From: CAXBNB01 sp040151475
GTDB taxonomy: Bacteria; Bacteroidota; Bacteroidia; Cytophagales; Cyclobacteriaceae
Reading direction: 5' to 3'
Length of the DNA: 64,000 nucleotides
NCBI RefSeq assembly: GCF_040151475.1
Contig: NZ_JBDKWG010000150.1
Span: forward strand, 119,570-183,569
Below the pieces are notes generated by a model that was not told where the DNA came from, did not search any database, and saw only the letters and a list, made by a program, of their open reading frames with translations. Positions 18,451 to 26,472 of this stretch are shown here, one piece after another. Position 1 is the first letter of the stretch. Each line of letters begins with the position of its first letter. Position numbers and translations under genes: made by a program.

Positions 18451-18837
18451 AGCAGAAGGGTTAAAGTTGAGAAGCTATTTGTAATATAATATTTAATAGA
18501 ACTTAATATAATTTTTTGTAAAAAAATTGAATAATAATGCAGTAGAAAAATTTAAACCCTTGTGTTTTACACTTATAAGTCTGGCATTGCTTCTTTATTA
18601 GGAATAATCGTATAAATATGATTGAGCAGAACTTTTTGTGACTACTTGATGGCTTTATCCTACCTTATTTTGCTGATAGATTTTCTCTATTTTAATTCAT
18701 TAATTTACTGTAATTCAATGTTTTAATATTATTCATATTAAGTGATAAATTATATACAACAAATTCTTAATGGCATACCTCGTTCTTATTTTTTAGAATA
18801 ACAGGTTTCTTGAAGTAAGCTTTATCAGACTTGAAAG
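18451..18837. other. Intergenic region without recognised features
   Basis: A very A+T-rich stretch of 387 bp upstream of the Hpt gene and downstream of the hypothetical membrane protein gene. I see no plausible coding frame, tRNA, long palindrome or repeat in it. It presumably holds the promoter of the leftward Hpt gene. Confidence 0.6.
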
Positions 18838-19557
18838 TTATGTTTCAGAATATTCATTGTTATAATCTTTCTGCAAATGTCTGAAATAATATGTGGCCAG
18901 TAATGCCAGAAAAATAATGAATGGATAGTTCATTACATTGTCTTTGGTTTTGAAATCTCCCTGACTTCTGCGAGCCATTTTTAAAGAACTGTAATCTGTG
19001 TTTTCAAAATAGGTAAGTAGAGTGGTTTCGAGAAGTTTGCCTTCATCGGAGGAGCAAAAGGAAAAATCGTGATTCCATGAATTGATTGAAACGCATACAG
19101 GAAAACTGGGCTTTTTCACATTTTGATTAATACTTTTAGCTAGTATTATTTCCCCAGTAGTTTTATCAATATTTATCTGCAGGAATTCAATATCCAAAAG
19201 ACTAAATCTAAAGTAGATAAAGTGCCATATTTTATTTGCAATGTTTCGAATGAATTCAGGATTGTTTTCTTTATTCCACACAAAGTAGTAGTTTATTGCC
19301 ACTTCTGAATCTTCTTCAATCACCTCGTAAAAAATATTTTCCAATTGTGTATCATCTTCAATTGAAAAACTTACTTTGGGCATGTATTTTTTAGCCAGGT
19401 CATAAGGGCTGTAATCAGATAATTTAAGGTTAATTTGAGTGTCTGGTGAGCTAACTATATAATCTCTGTCAATAGAACCAGTGATAAGCAATCCGATTGA
19501 TATTATTCCTAAAAAGAAGATCAATCTAATCAGGTAAAATTTTATTTTAAAGAGCAT
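18838..19557 (-). CDS. Hypothetical bitopic membrane protein
   Basis: A 239-residue protein of unknown function. There is an N-terminal membrane helix (LIRLIFFLGIISIGLLI), an extracytoplasmic domain of about 180 residues with two cysteines close together (FPVCVSINSWNHDFSFCSS), and a C-terminal helix (YPFIIFLALLATYYF). The ATG at 19557 (MLFKIKFYLIR) is preferred over a TTG at 19605 that would place a polar stretch before the helix. I do not recognise the family. The flanking intergenic regions on both sides are over 300 bp, so it is an isolated gene. Confidence 0.65.
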   Translation of the reverse strand: MLFKIKFYLIRLIFFLGIISIGLLITGSIDRDYIVSSPDTQINLKLSDYSPYDLAKKYMPKVSFSIEDDTQLENIFYEVIEEDSEVAINYYFVWNKENNPEFIRNIANKIWHFIYFRFSLLDIEFLQINIDKTTGEIILAKSINQNVKKPSFPVCVSINSWNHDFSFCSSDEGKLLETTLLTYFENTDYSSLKMARRSQGDFKTKDNVMNYPFIIFLALLATYYFRHLQKDYNNEYSET

Positions 19558-19958
19558 TTGGTAAGGTTGGTAATGTAGTTTGAGTATCAAATCCGTTAGT
19601 AGCAATATTAATACAAATTTTGATTTTGACTCCTTGAAAGGCCGTCATTTCATAAATGATATTTAGAGAGAAATAATTTATTGAATTCCAAAATATGTGT
19701 ATGCTGTAAATTGATGATTTTGAATCATGTGGAATAATTAATTAGTAAAAGAAAGTATAAATTGAATATTATGTTTCGATACATTGTATTTATATTTACG
19801 AATATTAACTTTTTTATTTGATCAATCTCTCAGTAAATACGTTATATTTATTTTCGTTTCAATTTTGATAGCACTTCTGAGTTGATTATAATCAATATTA
19901 AATAGCAAGAATTCGTCGAATGCAGTCTGATCAACATTTATCAAGGTAAATTATTAGT
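19558..19958. other. A+T-rich intergenic region between divergent genes
   Basis: About 400 bp between the leftward hypothetical gene and the rightward SGNH hydrolase gene. It must hold both promoters, but no exact TTTG-N20-TAnnTTTG pair stood out to me. No coding frame, repeat or structured RNA was recognised. Confidence 0.55.
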
Positions 19959-21071
19959 ATGAAAAATTATTTAGTGGTAGTAGCAGTTTTGTTTGGGTTT
20001 TCTGCCCTTAGTCAAAGTCAGCAGCCAGAAGTGAAATTTGAATGGAGTGATATAAAAGATCTTGGAGTCAGGGGACAGGGATGGTTGGAGGACGAACTGT
20101 TTTACAATCGACTTCCTCACTATGCTAAAGGAAAAGTTACAGATGCTGTGTGGGGCTTAAGTGCGCATACTTCCGGTTTTTATGTCGAGTTTAAAACTAA
20201 TGCTCCAACCATATCGGCTAAATGGACTTTAACCGGAGGGCATGTAAATAAAATGCCCCATTTTGCAAGTACAGGTGTTAGCGGTTTGGATTTATATACT
20301 AAAACTGCTAATGGACAATGGCATTGGGTGGGAGTTGGTAAACCTAATTCTTATCCTGATAATGAAGTAGTGCTTATTGACAATATGCCAACAGATGAGC
20401 ATATTTTTCTATTGTATCTACCACTGTATAATGGTGTTTCCAGTGTGCAACTGGGAGTGCCTTCAGGCTTTAACCTTCAAAAGGTAACTGCTGTGGATAA
20501 AAAGCAAATTGTTTTTTATGGTACTTCCATTACTCAGGGTGGTTGTGCTTCCAGGCCGGGAATGTCCGCCACTGCCATTCTCAGTCGCCAGTTAAACTGT
20601 GAAGTGGTCAATTTAGGCTTTTCAGGGTCAGGAAAAATGGAACTGGAAATGGCCGAATTACTTGGGGAACTGAACCCTGAAATTTATTTTTTGGATTGTC
20701 TGCCAAATATGGATGCTGAAATGGTAGCTTCAAGAGTTGCTCCATTTGTGAAAACATTGCGAAAACTCAGGCCACATACTCCTATTGTGATGGCTGAAAA
20801 CAGAATGTATGAAAATGCTTTTATGGATCAAAAGAGGTATGAGTCTGACCTAAACAAAACAAAAGAACTGCGTAAGGTTTATGAGACATTAATGCAAGAA
20901 GGTGTTCTTGGTTTGCATTACCTGATAGGCAAGGGGCAACTCGGATATGATGGTGAAAGTACGGTAGATGGCTCTCATCCTACTGACCTTGGTTTTATGC
21001 GACAGGCTGATTATTACAGACCAATTCTCGAAAGAATATTAGAACAACCTTACGTAACTAAAAGTAATTGA
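19959..21071 (+). CDS. Secreted SGNH/GDSL esterase with N-terminal GxDLY domain
   Basis: A 370-residue exported hydrolase with a signal peptide (MKNYLVVVAVLFGFSALSQS). The N-terminal beta domain carries the GxDLY motif (SGLDLYTK, ~residues 108-115), which marks the N-terminal domain of one SGNH esterase subgroup. The hydrolase domain has the nucleophile S190 in FYGTSITQGG and the catalytic D337/H340 in DGSHPTDLG. Such enzymes usually deacetylate carbohydrates or glycans. It stands with the GNAT gene 30 bp downstream and likely shares its transcript. Confidence 0.88.
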   Translation: MKNYLVVVAVLFGFSALSQSQQPEVKFEWSDIKDLGVRGQGWLEDELFYNRLPHYAKGKVTDAVWGLSAHTSGFYVEFKTNAPTISAKWTLTGGHVNKMPHFASTGVSGLDLYTKTANGQWHWVGVGKPNSYPDNEVVLIDNMPTDEHIFLLYLPLYNGVSSVQLGVPSGFNLQKVTAVDKKQIVFYGTSITQGGCASRPGMSATAILSRQLNCEVVNLGFSGSGKMELEMAELLGELNPEIYFLDCLPNMDAEMVASRVAPFVKTLRKLRPHTPIVMAENRMYENAFMDQKRYESDLNKTKELRKVYETLMQEGVLGLHYLIGKGQLGYDGESTVDGSHPTDLGFMRQADYYRPILERILEQPYVTKSN

Positions 21072-21101
21072 ATGGTATATTTGATTTGAAATTCATAGTA
21101 C

Positions 21102-22007
21102 ATGACAAGTAAATCGGATAAAGTAGTAGTCAGACAAATGCATCCATCGGATGTGGAAACTGTGATGCAATTCAAGAATGCTGAAAATTGGAATCAGACT
21201 GAAAAGGACTGGTTGTTTCTTATGTCTCATAGCCCTGATAGCTGCTTGGTGGCATGCATCGATAATCAGGTAGTAGGCACTGTAACTGGCCTGAACTATG
21301 GCAACCAGTTGGCATGGGTAGGGATGATGCTGGTTTCCAGGGAGTTTAGAGGGCTTGGTGTGAGCAAAATATTGCTGAATACCCTCATTGAAAAACTCAA
21401 GGGTTGTAAATCTATCAAGCTTGATGCTGTTCCTACTGGAGTTCCCATTTACAAGAAATTAGGCTTTGTTGAAGAGTATGAGATTTGTAGAATGACCACA
21501 AGTCAAATGAAGCATATCAATACTGATTTTTACCATGGGGATCACCTAAGAAAGAAAAAAACAAAAGCTGTCATGACCATGCTGCCTATTACGGAAAGCA
21601 GTCTTGTAAAAGTGTCTCAAATTGATGAGAAATTGTATGGTGTCAATCGAATTGATCTGTTTAAATTTTTACTGAAAGAACAGAAGAGCAGTTGTTGGGA
21701 GATTCGTGAAGATGATTTTGTGAAGGGTTATGTTTTTGGACGAAGTGGCAGCAAATACCTACAGGTAGGTCCCGTGTTGGCTCATGGCGAGCACAACGTG
21801 AAAAACTTACTGATGCAGGTTTTCAAGTCATTTGCAGGCCGTCCACTTGTGGTAGATGTATTGATGCGTAAAAAGGAAATAATAGACTGGTTGATCTCTT
21901 TAGGATTTGAAGATCAAAGGAGGTTTGTAAGAATGTACTTGAATAGCAACAATCGTCCCGGAAATATTGACAATCAATATTTGATCAGTGGTCCGGAGTT
22001 AGGTTAG
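21102..22007 (+). CDS. GNAT N-acetyltransferase, two-domain type
   Basis: A 301-residue protein. The N-terminal half is a GNAT domain: VGMMLVSREFRGLGVSKILL holds the acetyl-CoA pyrophosphate loop (REFRGLGVSK for Q/R-x-x-G-x-G/A), followed by KLDAVPTGVPIYKKLGFVEE. The C-terminal ~140 residues (VSQIDEKLYGVNRIDLFKFL...) resemble the second acetyltransferase-like domain found in YitH-type proteins. The acceptor substrate is unknown. The MITE-like element begins 17 bp after the stop. Confidence 0.87.
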   Translation: MTSKSDKVVVRQMHPSDVETVMQFKNAENWNQTEKDWLFLMSHSPDSCLVACIDNQVVGTVTGLNYGNQLAWVGMMLVSREFRGLGVSKILLNTLIEKLKGCKSIKLDAVPTGVPIYKKLGFVEEYEICRMTTSQMKHINTDFYHGDHLRKKKTKAVMTMLPITESSLVKVSQIDEKLYGVNRIDLFKFLLKEQKSSCWEIREDDFVKGYVFGRSGSKYLQVGPVLAHGEHNVKNLLMQVFKSFAGRPLVVDVLMRKKEIIDWLISLGFEDQRRFVRMYLNSNNRPGNIDNQYLISGPELG

Positions 22008-22023
22008 TTTGAAAAAGTTTTGA

Positions 22024-22207
22024 ATTTCAAGAGGCTGTTTCAAAAGGGTTAAACAGTTGCCGGGCTCCTGATTGCCGTTAGGCAAGTTGTTCCGGCATCC
22101 CTTTGAAAACGCAGCAATAGCTGTTTCTAAGACAGATCCCAGAATACCTGTCTGACGACAGTCAGGAATCTGGGAATTATCTGACTTTTGAGACAGCCTC
22201 TTGAAAT
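22024..22207. mobile_element. MITE-like element with 23-bp terminal inverted repeats
   Basis: A 184-bp non-coding element. The ends 22024-22046 and 22185-22207 are inverted repeats of 23 bp with one mismatch (outer part ATTTCAAGAGGCTGT, inner CTCAAAAG or TTCAAAAG). The interior holds further small palindromes: TTGCC-GTTA-GGCAA near 22071 and an imperfect hairpin from CCCAGA near 22139 to TCTGGG near 22174. The GAGGCTGTCTCAAAAG end resembles the termini of IS elements known in Bacteroidota (from memory). It has no coding capacity and sits between a rightward and a leftward gene, where it may also stop transcription. Clean target duplications cannot be assigned because the flanks are A+T-rich. 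Confidence 0.7.
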
Positions 22208-22265
22208 TTTATTGAAATAAATATTTAAGGCTTGAAGCCAGTGATATAAGAGAAATGTGAACTAC

Positions 22266-22589
22266 TTATAAAGATTCTGAATCGTAGATCAGAACTTTTG
22301 TCCACAGTTCTTTACATTCGTCGATGAAAATTTGGTGTGCAGGTTCTATCTGATATTTATCATGCTCTTCTCTGGAGGGAAAAGTTACCATTAAAGAATA
22401 AGTGTATGAACTGTCGATCACATCTCTTTCAGCTACTGAAGGAGTACCAATATGCGATGCTTTTACATATTGTGAATCAGCTATGAATTGTTTTAATGAA
22501 GCTTCGAACTTTTGCTTGTCAGCACTACTTTCTGGATTTTTTAACCAAAAAAATACCGTATGCACGAAATCGTTTTTAATGTCACTCAT
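22266..22589 (-). CDS. Dabb (stress-responsive A/B barrel) protein
   Basis: A 107-residue protein with the Dabb pattern: an N-terminal strand FVHTVFFWLKNPE, then a helix (KQKFEASLKQFIAD), KASHIGTPS, and the strand YSLMVTFPSREEHDKYQIEPAHQIFIDE, which is typical of the family. These proteins form dimeric alpha/beta barrels, and the biochemical role is usually unknown. It is a single gene with about 216 bp upstream before the divergent secreted protein gene. Confidence 0.82.
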   Translation of the reverse strand: MSDIKNDFVHTVFFWLKNPESSADKQKFEASLKQFIADSQYVKASHIGTPSVAERDVIDSSYTYSLMVTFPSREEHDKYQIEPAHQIFIDECKELWTKVLIYDSESL

Positions 22590-22805
22590 GAATTTTGAAT
22601 TGATTAATTTTTAAAACTGTAATAATAAATGATTTTCCAGAGAGCTGAATCAGATCAGTCTGTTTTATAATTGTTTTTATGCCAGAATATGCCAATAATG
22701 TGCGCTACCCTTTCCAAATATTCACATTAAATTAGACGTTCAGGTAGTACATTTAATTTTACACTGTTATCCGAAAGAATAAGAATTTATATAAAACCAT
22801 TATCC

Positions 22806-23426
22806 ATGAAATATTTATTTATCGTACTTTTTACATTACCAAGCCTCATTTTTGCTCAGTACAGGCCACAAACCTTTTTCAGAGAAGATTTTAAAGAAAC
22901 CCCAGCAGAAATACCCGTAACGCAAGATCATATAGCCAACCCCGACCTTAAAATTTCTTTGTATGGGTCTGGTGCTGGTGTAATTAAGAAAAGCAACCAT
23001 GACAAGCCAGCTGACGATCCTTTTTATATATGGTCAGGGCTTTGTGAAGGTAATTGGGCTGTTACCTTGAAACACGTATCCAAAAACGTCGATCTTTCCA
23101 AAAATGGAAAAATAAGATGGAGATCAAAACAATCGGGTTTCAGGCAATTGCGTTTAATACTGAAATTGTCTGACGGTTCATGGCTTGTTAGTGATTTGTC
23201 AGATGGGGCTTCCTTAGATTGGCGTATTTATGAATTCAATATTTCTGATATACGATGGATGTCATTGGATATAGACAAAGTATTGGAGAAAAAGTGGGTT
23301 GAAAATCCAGACCTAAGTAAAGTAGAAGAAATAGGATGGACAGATCTTATGATAGGTGGTGGATCTATTGCCTGCTCCAGGGTGGACTGGATAGAAGTGG
23401 ATGGTTTTCCTATCAATAGAGATTGA
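22806..23426 (+). CDS. Secreted protein, probable galactose-binding-like beta-sandwich
   Basis: A 206-residue exported protein with a signal peptide (MKYLFIVLFTLPSLIFAQ). The rest is rich in beta strands, with a pattern like jelly-roll carbohydrate-binding domains: FYIWSGLCEGNWAVTLKH, GKIRWRSKQSGFRQLRLIL, and a C-terminal SIACSRVDWIEVDG strand. I do not recognise a named family. Binding of a glycan is a guess from the fold pattern only. No operon partner is visible: the next gene starts 210 bp downstream after a promoter. Confidence 0.65.
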   Translation: MKYLFIVLFTLPSLIFAQYRPQTFFREDFKETPAEIPVTQDHIANPDLKISLYGSGAGVIKKSNHDKPADDPFYIWSGLCEGNWAVTLKHVSKNVDLSKNGKIRWRSKQSGFRQLRLILKLSDGSWLVSDLSDGASLDWRIYEFNISDIRWMSLDIDKVLEKKWVENPDLSKVEEIGWTDLMIGGGSIACSRVDWIEVDGFPINRD

Positions 23427-23568
23427 TGTGGTTTCTACAACAATTTGGATACTATCAAATTTGAAATAGTTTTTATATTTTGTTTATCAACCCACAATTC
23501 ATAGTTATAAAACAACTTCCTTTTTTCCTGTCTATAATAATCATTGATGTTTATATATTTTTTATTGA

Positions 23569-23602
23569 ATTTAATAAAAGATAAAATTGTCCTTTATTAA
23601 AT
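23569..23602. promoter_or_regulatory. Palindromic operator upstream of the Rrf2 regulator gene
   Basis: A 34-bp palindrome in which 14 of 17 base pairs match; the left arm is ATTTAATAAAAGATAAA. Its inner 24 bp agree at 20 positions with the palindrome in front of the globin gene. It covers the -33 box of the regulator's own promoter, as expected for an autorepressor site. Confidence 0.7.
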
Positions 23603-23617
23603 CATTTACTAATTTTG
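23586..23617 (+). promoter_or_regulatory. Promoter of the Rrf2-globin operon
   Basis: ATTG at 23586-23589 and TAATTTTG at 23610-23617 are 20 bp apart, which matches the Bacteroidota TTTG-N19/20-TAnnTTTG promoter (one mismatch in the -33 box, none in the -7 box). The -33 box lies inside the operator palindrome. The -7 box ends 19 bp before the GTG start. Confidence 0.6.
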
Positions 23618-23636
23618 CTTTAAAAATTAATTAAAG

Positions 23637-24071
23637 GTGTTTTCCAAAGCATGTGTATATGGCATTCGGGCTTCAATTTTCATAGCCAGCCAATCCTTAA
23701 AGCAAAATAGGGTGGGGCTAATATCTATTGCCGAAAACATTCAAACACCTGAAGCATTTACTGCCAAAATATTGCAACAACTGGTAAAGCATGGGATTGT
23801 AGATTCTGTTAAAGGACCTGCAGGAGGTTTTCAAATTGAAAAAAAGCGAATCAATGATATTAAAATTAGTGAAATCGTCGATTCTCTGGAAGGAAATGAT
23901 ATTTATCTGGCATGCGGGCTTGGATTGAAAAACTGTAATAGTTCAAAGCCTTGTCCATTACATGACAAGTTTGCAGCTATCCGAAACAACCTTAAGTATA
24001 TGTTAGAGAGTACCAGTTTATATGAATTGGCTATGGGAGTTGATATTGAATCAACTTTTCTGAAAAGGTAA
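23637..24071 (+). CDS. Rrf2-family transcriptional regulator, NsrR-like
   Basis: A 144-residue Rrf2 regulator. The winged-helix part has the typical SIAENIQTPEAFTAKILQQLVKHGIVDSVKGPAGGF segment (in two pieces, residues ~30-65). Three cysteines, C93, C100 and C106 (spacing x6 and x5), sit where NsrR and IscR bind an iron-sulfur cluster, so the protein can be expected to sense NO or cluster status. The start is GTG at 23637; no ATG is available. It is followed by the globin, Ric and haemerythrin genes, which supports an NO-sensing role. It is probably autoregulated through the palindrome at 23569-23602. Confidence 0.88.
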   Translation: MFSKACVYGIRASIFIASQSLKQNRVGLISIAENIQTPEAFTAKILQQLVKHGIVDSVKGPAGGFQIEKKRINDIKISEIVDSLEGNDIYLACGLGLKNCNSSKPCPLHDKFAAIRNNLKYMLESTSLYELAMGVDIESTFLKR

Positions 24072-24086
24072 AAAAAATTTAACCAG

Positions 24087-24110
24087 ATAAAGGATAATAT
24101 TATCTTTTAT
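24087..24110. promoter_or_regulatory. Second copy of the operator palindrome, in front of the globin gene
   Basis: A 24-bp palindrome with a single mismatched pair around the perfect 12-bp core GATAATATTATC (24093-24104). It matches the inner part of the palindrome upstream of the Rrf2 gene at 20 of 24 positions. It lies between the regulator's stop and the globin start, so the effector genes may have their own regulated promoter. Confidence 0.7.
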
Positions 24111-24128
24111 TTGAAATATTATGGTAAT

Positions 24129-24518
24129 ATGAAAAATGATATTTTAAATATTGAAGATGTAAAATTACTTGTCAATCGCTTTTATACTAAAGTAAGAGAA
24201 GATGCTATGTTAGCAGACATCTTTAATCAAAGAATCGGTGATAAATGGTCTGAGCATTTAGAGAAAATGTACCGCTTTTGGCAAACAGTTTTACTTGAAG
24301 AACACACCTATTTTGGCAGCCCTTTTTTACCTCATGCCAATTTACCAGTTGAAAAGCAACATTTTGAACAGTGGCTCAATCTTTTTAACGAAACCGTCAA
24401 TGAGCTTTTCTCCGGAACGAAAGCAGAAAGAGCAAAGTGGCAGGGAGAACGAATGGCTCAGATGTTTTTATCCAAAATTGAATATCACAGAAAACATTCT
24501 ACAAAACCATTGTTATGA
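24129..24518 (+). CDS. Group III truncated haemoglobin
   Basis: A 129-residue 2/2 globin. Family signatures are IEDVKLLVNRFYTKVREDAMLADIF in two pieces near the N terminus, MYRFWQTVLL, and HFEQWLNLF, in which H78 is the proximal haem ligand. Group III truncated globins bind O2 and NO and are linked to NO detoxification or redox of peroxides. The ATG at 24129 is preferred over an in-frame TTG at 24111, which lies beside the operator palindrome. The stop overlaps the next start by 4 bp. Confidence 0.9.
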   Translation: MKNDILNIEDVKLLVNRFYTKVREDAMLADIFNQRIGDKWSEHLEKMYRFWQTVLLEEHTYFGSPFLPHANLPVEKQHFEQWLNLFNETVNELFSGTKAERAKWQGERMAQMFLSKIEYHRKHSTKPLL

Positions 24519-24955
24519 CAACTGTAAGACATCCCATATCCCTTATCGCTGTATTCCTATGGATCGGATTTGTTTGTGCCATCAGCTTTATGGAAGCATG
24601 GCTGAAATTTCAGGCACCAGGAATTACGCTTTCTTTAGGCCTGGGTATTGGGCGTTTGGTGTTTGATGCACTCAATAAAATCGAATGGGTATTTGTATTT
24701 GCTGTTTTTCTAAGTTCTCTTATTTCAAAAGGGCAATTCTTTTCTGCAAAAAAGCTGTTTTATTATTTGCCAGTAATCATTCTTATTATACAAACTACAT
24801 GGCTTTTACCTGCTCTTGATGCCAGGGCAGAGATGCATATTCAGGGCTTAGAGGTGCCTTCTTCAAATTTACATTTTTACTATGTGGCTCTGGAAGCCTT
24901 GAAGGTCATCAGCCTAATCATATTTGGTATTAATCAGTTTAAAATCATTAAATAA
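24515..24955 (+). CDS. Four-helix membrane protein in the NO-stress operon
   Basis: A 146-residue integral membrane protein with about four helices: LIAVFLWIGFVCAISFMEAWL, WVFVFAVFLSSLI, LFYYLPVIILIIQTTWLLP and FYYVALEALKVISLIIFGI. A conserved-looking FMEAWLKFQAPGI loop and an LDARAEMHIQG loop lie between them. I do not recognise a characterised family. The ATGA overlap with the globin gene and the close spacing to the Ric gene (7 bp) place it in the operon, so a role in NO or respiratory stress is inferred from context only. Confidence 0.8.
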   Translation: MTTVRHPISLIAVFLWIGFVCAISFMEAWLKFQAPGITLSLGLGIGRLVFDALNKIEWVFVFAVFLSSLISKGQFFSAKKLFYYLPVIILIIQTTWLLPALDARAEMHIQGLEVPSSNLHFYYVALEALKVISLIIFGINQFKIIK

Positions 24956-24962
24956 ATATATC

Positions 24963-25715
24963 ATGGAAGTTAAACAGAATCAAATCATAGGAGAGTTGGT
25001 AGCGCAGGATTACCGCATTGCTACTGTGTTCAAAAATCATAACATAGATTTTTGTTGCAAAGGCAATAGAACATTACATGAAGTATGTAAGGAAGAACAG
25101 ATGGAACCTTCTGATCTTATCAACGAAATAGAAGCTATATTTAATAAAATAAAAGATACTTCTGCTGATTACAAAACCTGGCCTATTGATTTATTGGCAG
25201 ACTATATAGAGAAAAAGCACCACCGTTATGTAGAAGATGCCATTGTGGAAATCAATCCGTATTTAGATAAAATAACTGAGGTACATGGTGAAACTCATCC
25301 TGAATTATTTGAAATAAAAGAACACTTTAAAGCAGCATCAGGTGAGTTGGCAGCACACATGAAGAAGGAGGAATTTATTCTTTTCCCTTATGTGAGAAAA
25401 ATGGTAAAAACGCAACAAGATCATTCTTTGGTAGAAAGACCACATTTTGGAACGGTCCAAAATCCAATACAAATGATGATGCATGAACACGAAACTGAAG
25501 GGGATCGTTTCGGTCAAATTGCTAAGCTGAGCAACAATTACACTCCCCCTGAAGATGCTTGTAATACTTACATTGTGACTTTTGCTTTGCTCAAAGAATT
25601 TGAAGAAGACCTTCATTTGCATATACATCTGGAAAATAACATCTTGTTCCCTAAAGCCGTTGAATTAGAGAAAGAACTGAAATCATGGGACAACAAAAAT
25701 ATTACGACACAGTAA
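24963..25715 (+). CDS. ric: Iron-sulfur cluster repair di-iron protein (RIC/ScdA/YtfE)
   Basis: A 250-residue protein that repairs iron-sulfur clusters damaged by NO or oxidants. The N-terminal ScdA_N (DUF542) domain shows IGELVAQDYRIATVFKNH and the cysteine pair C31-C32 (DFCCKGN). The haemerythrin-like C-terminal domain carries several metal-binding histidines in EKKHHRYV, VHGETHPE, AAHMKKEEFILFPY, MMMHEHETEGD and DLHLHIHLENNILFP. The start is the ATG at 24963 (MEVKQNQ); a longer frame to 24924 would overlap the upstream gene. The family is typically controlled by NsrR-type regulators, which fits the first gene of this operon. Confidence 0.93.
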   Translation: MEVKQNQIIGELVAQDYRIATVFKNHNIDFCCKGNRTLHEVCKEEQMEPSDLINEIEAIFNKIKDTSADYKTWPIDLLADYIEKKHHRYVEDAIVEINPYLDKITEVHGETHPELFEIKEHFKAASGELAAHMKKEEFILFPYVRKMVKTQQDHSLVERPHFGTVQNPIQMMMHEHETEGDRFGQIAKLSNNYTPPEDACNTYIVTFALLKEFEEDLHLHIHLENNILFPKAVELEKELKSWDNKNITTQ

Positions 25716-26002
25716 GTGAAGCGACAAAAGATCTGTCAAAACGAGGTTACACAGCAGATTTTAAAATTCTTGTTGAAGACGAGTGCTTAATTTGCAACAA
25801 ATCTACAACGCAACTATCTCCTGATGAATTTGAAATTGATGAAGTACATCGTTTCGAAGGAGAAACTGACCCGGCAGATGAGATGATTGTTTATGCTATT
25901 TCTTCTACCAAACACGATATCAAAGGAGTGGTAATCAATGCCTACGGAGCGTATGCTGACACATCCACTTCTAAAATAATTGCACTTTTAAATAAGCATT
26001 AA
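25685..26002 (+). CDS. Small conserved protein (105 residues) in the NO-stress operon
   Basis: The product begins QQKYYDTVSEATKDLSKRGYTADFK and contains one CLICNKS pair of cysteines. Similar ~100-residue proteins in Bacteroidota often carry a 'phosphoribosylpyrophosphate synthetase' label, but no PRPP-synthetase motif is present and I would not transfer that name. The pattern suggests a small alpha/beta domain. It overlaps the Ric gene by 31 bp and the haemerythrin gene by 1 bp (TAATG), so it is firmly part of the operon. Confidence 0.78.
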   Translation: MGQQKYYDTVSEATKDLSKRGYTADFKILVEDECLICNKSTTQLSPDEFEIDEVHRFEGETDPADEMIVYAISSTKHDIKGVVINAYGAYADTSTSKIIALLNKH

Positions 26003-26472
26003 TGAAAAGAACTCCCATTAAAAGAAATGAGTACCTCAAACCCATAAGTAGGGAGCATCACCAAGGACTATTATTGTGTTGGAAAATTAGAACAGGTTTT
26101 GCCAAAAACGTAGAAGTGAGTCGAATAAAAAATTATGTAGATTGGTTTTATCAAGATCATTTGCTACCTCATTTCGACCTGGAGGAAAAGTATATTTTTA
26201 CGATTCTTGAAGATGAAAATGAATTGGTAAGAAAAGCACTTTCCGACCATAGAAGACTAAAAAGGTTGTTTGAATCCCCAACAGATTTAGAAAAAAACCT
26301 TAGTTTGATCGAAGAAGAGCTGGAAAGTCATATTCGATTTGAAGAACGTATTTTATTCAACCAAATTCAAGAAATAGCATCAGACGAACAATTACAATCT
26401 CTAGAAGCGATTCATAATGAAAAAGGTTTTGTTGACAACACAGAAGATCCCTTTTGGTCAAAAGAGAACTAA
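26002..26472 (+). CDS. Haemerythrin HHE-domain protein
   Basis: A 156-residue single-domain haemerythrin-like protein. Candidate di-iron ligands are spread as in HHE proteins: SREHHQGLLLCWKI near residue 20, DHLLPHFDLEEKYIF near 53-65, DHRRLKRLF and ESHIRFEERILF near 112. Such proteins bind O2, NO or store iron and often accompany Ric. It is the last gene of the Rrf2 operon. No hairpin terminator was seen in the 120 bp that follow. Confidence 0.87.
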   Translation: MKRTPIKRNEYLKPISREHHQGLLLCWKIRTGFAKNVEVSRIKNYVDWFYQDHLLPHFDLEEKYIFTILEDENELVRKALSDHRRLKRLFESPTDLEKNLSLIEEELESHIRFEERILFNQIQEIASDEQLQSLEAIHNEKGFVDNTEDPFWSKEN

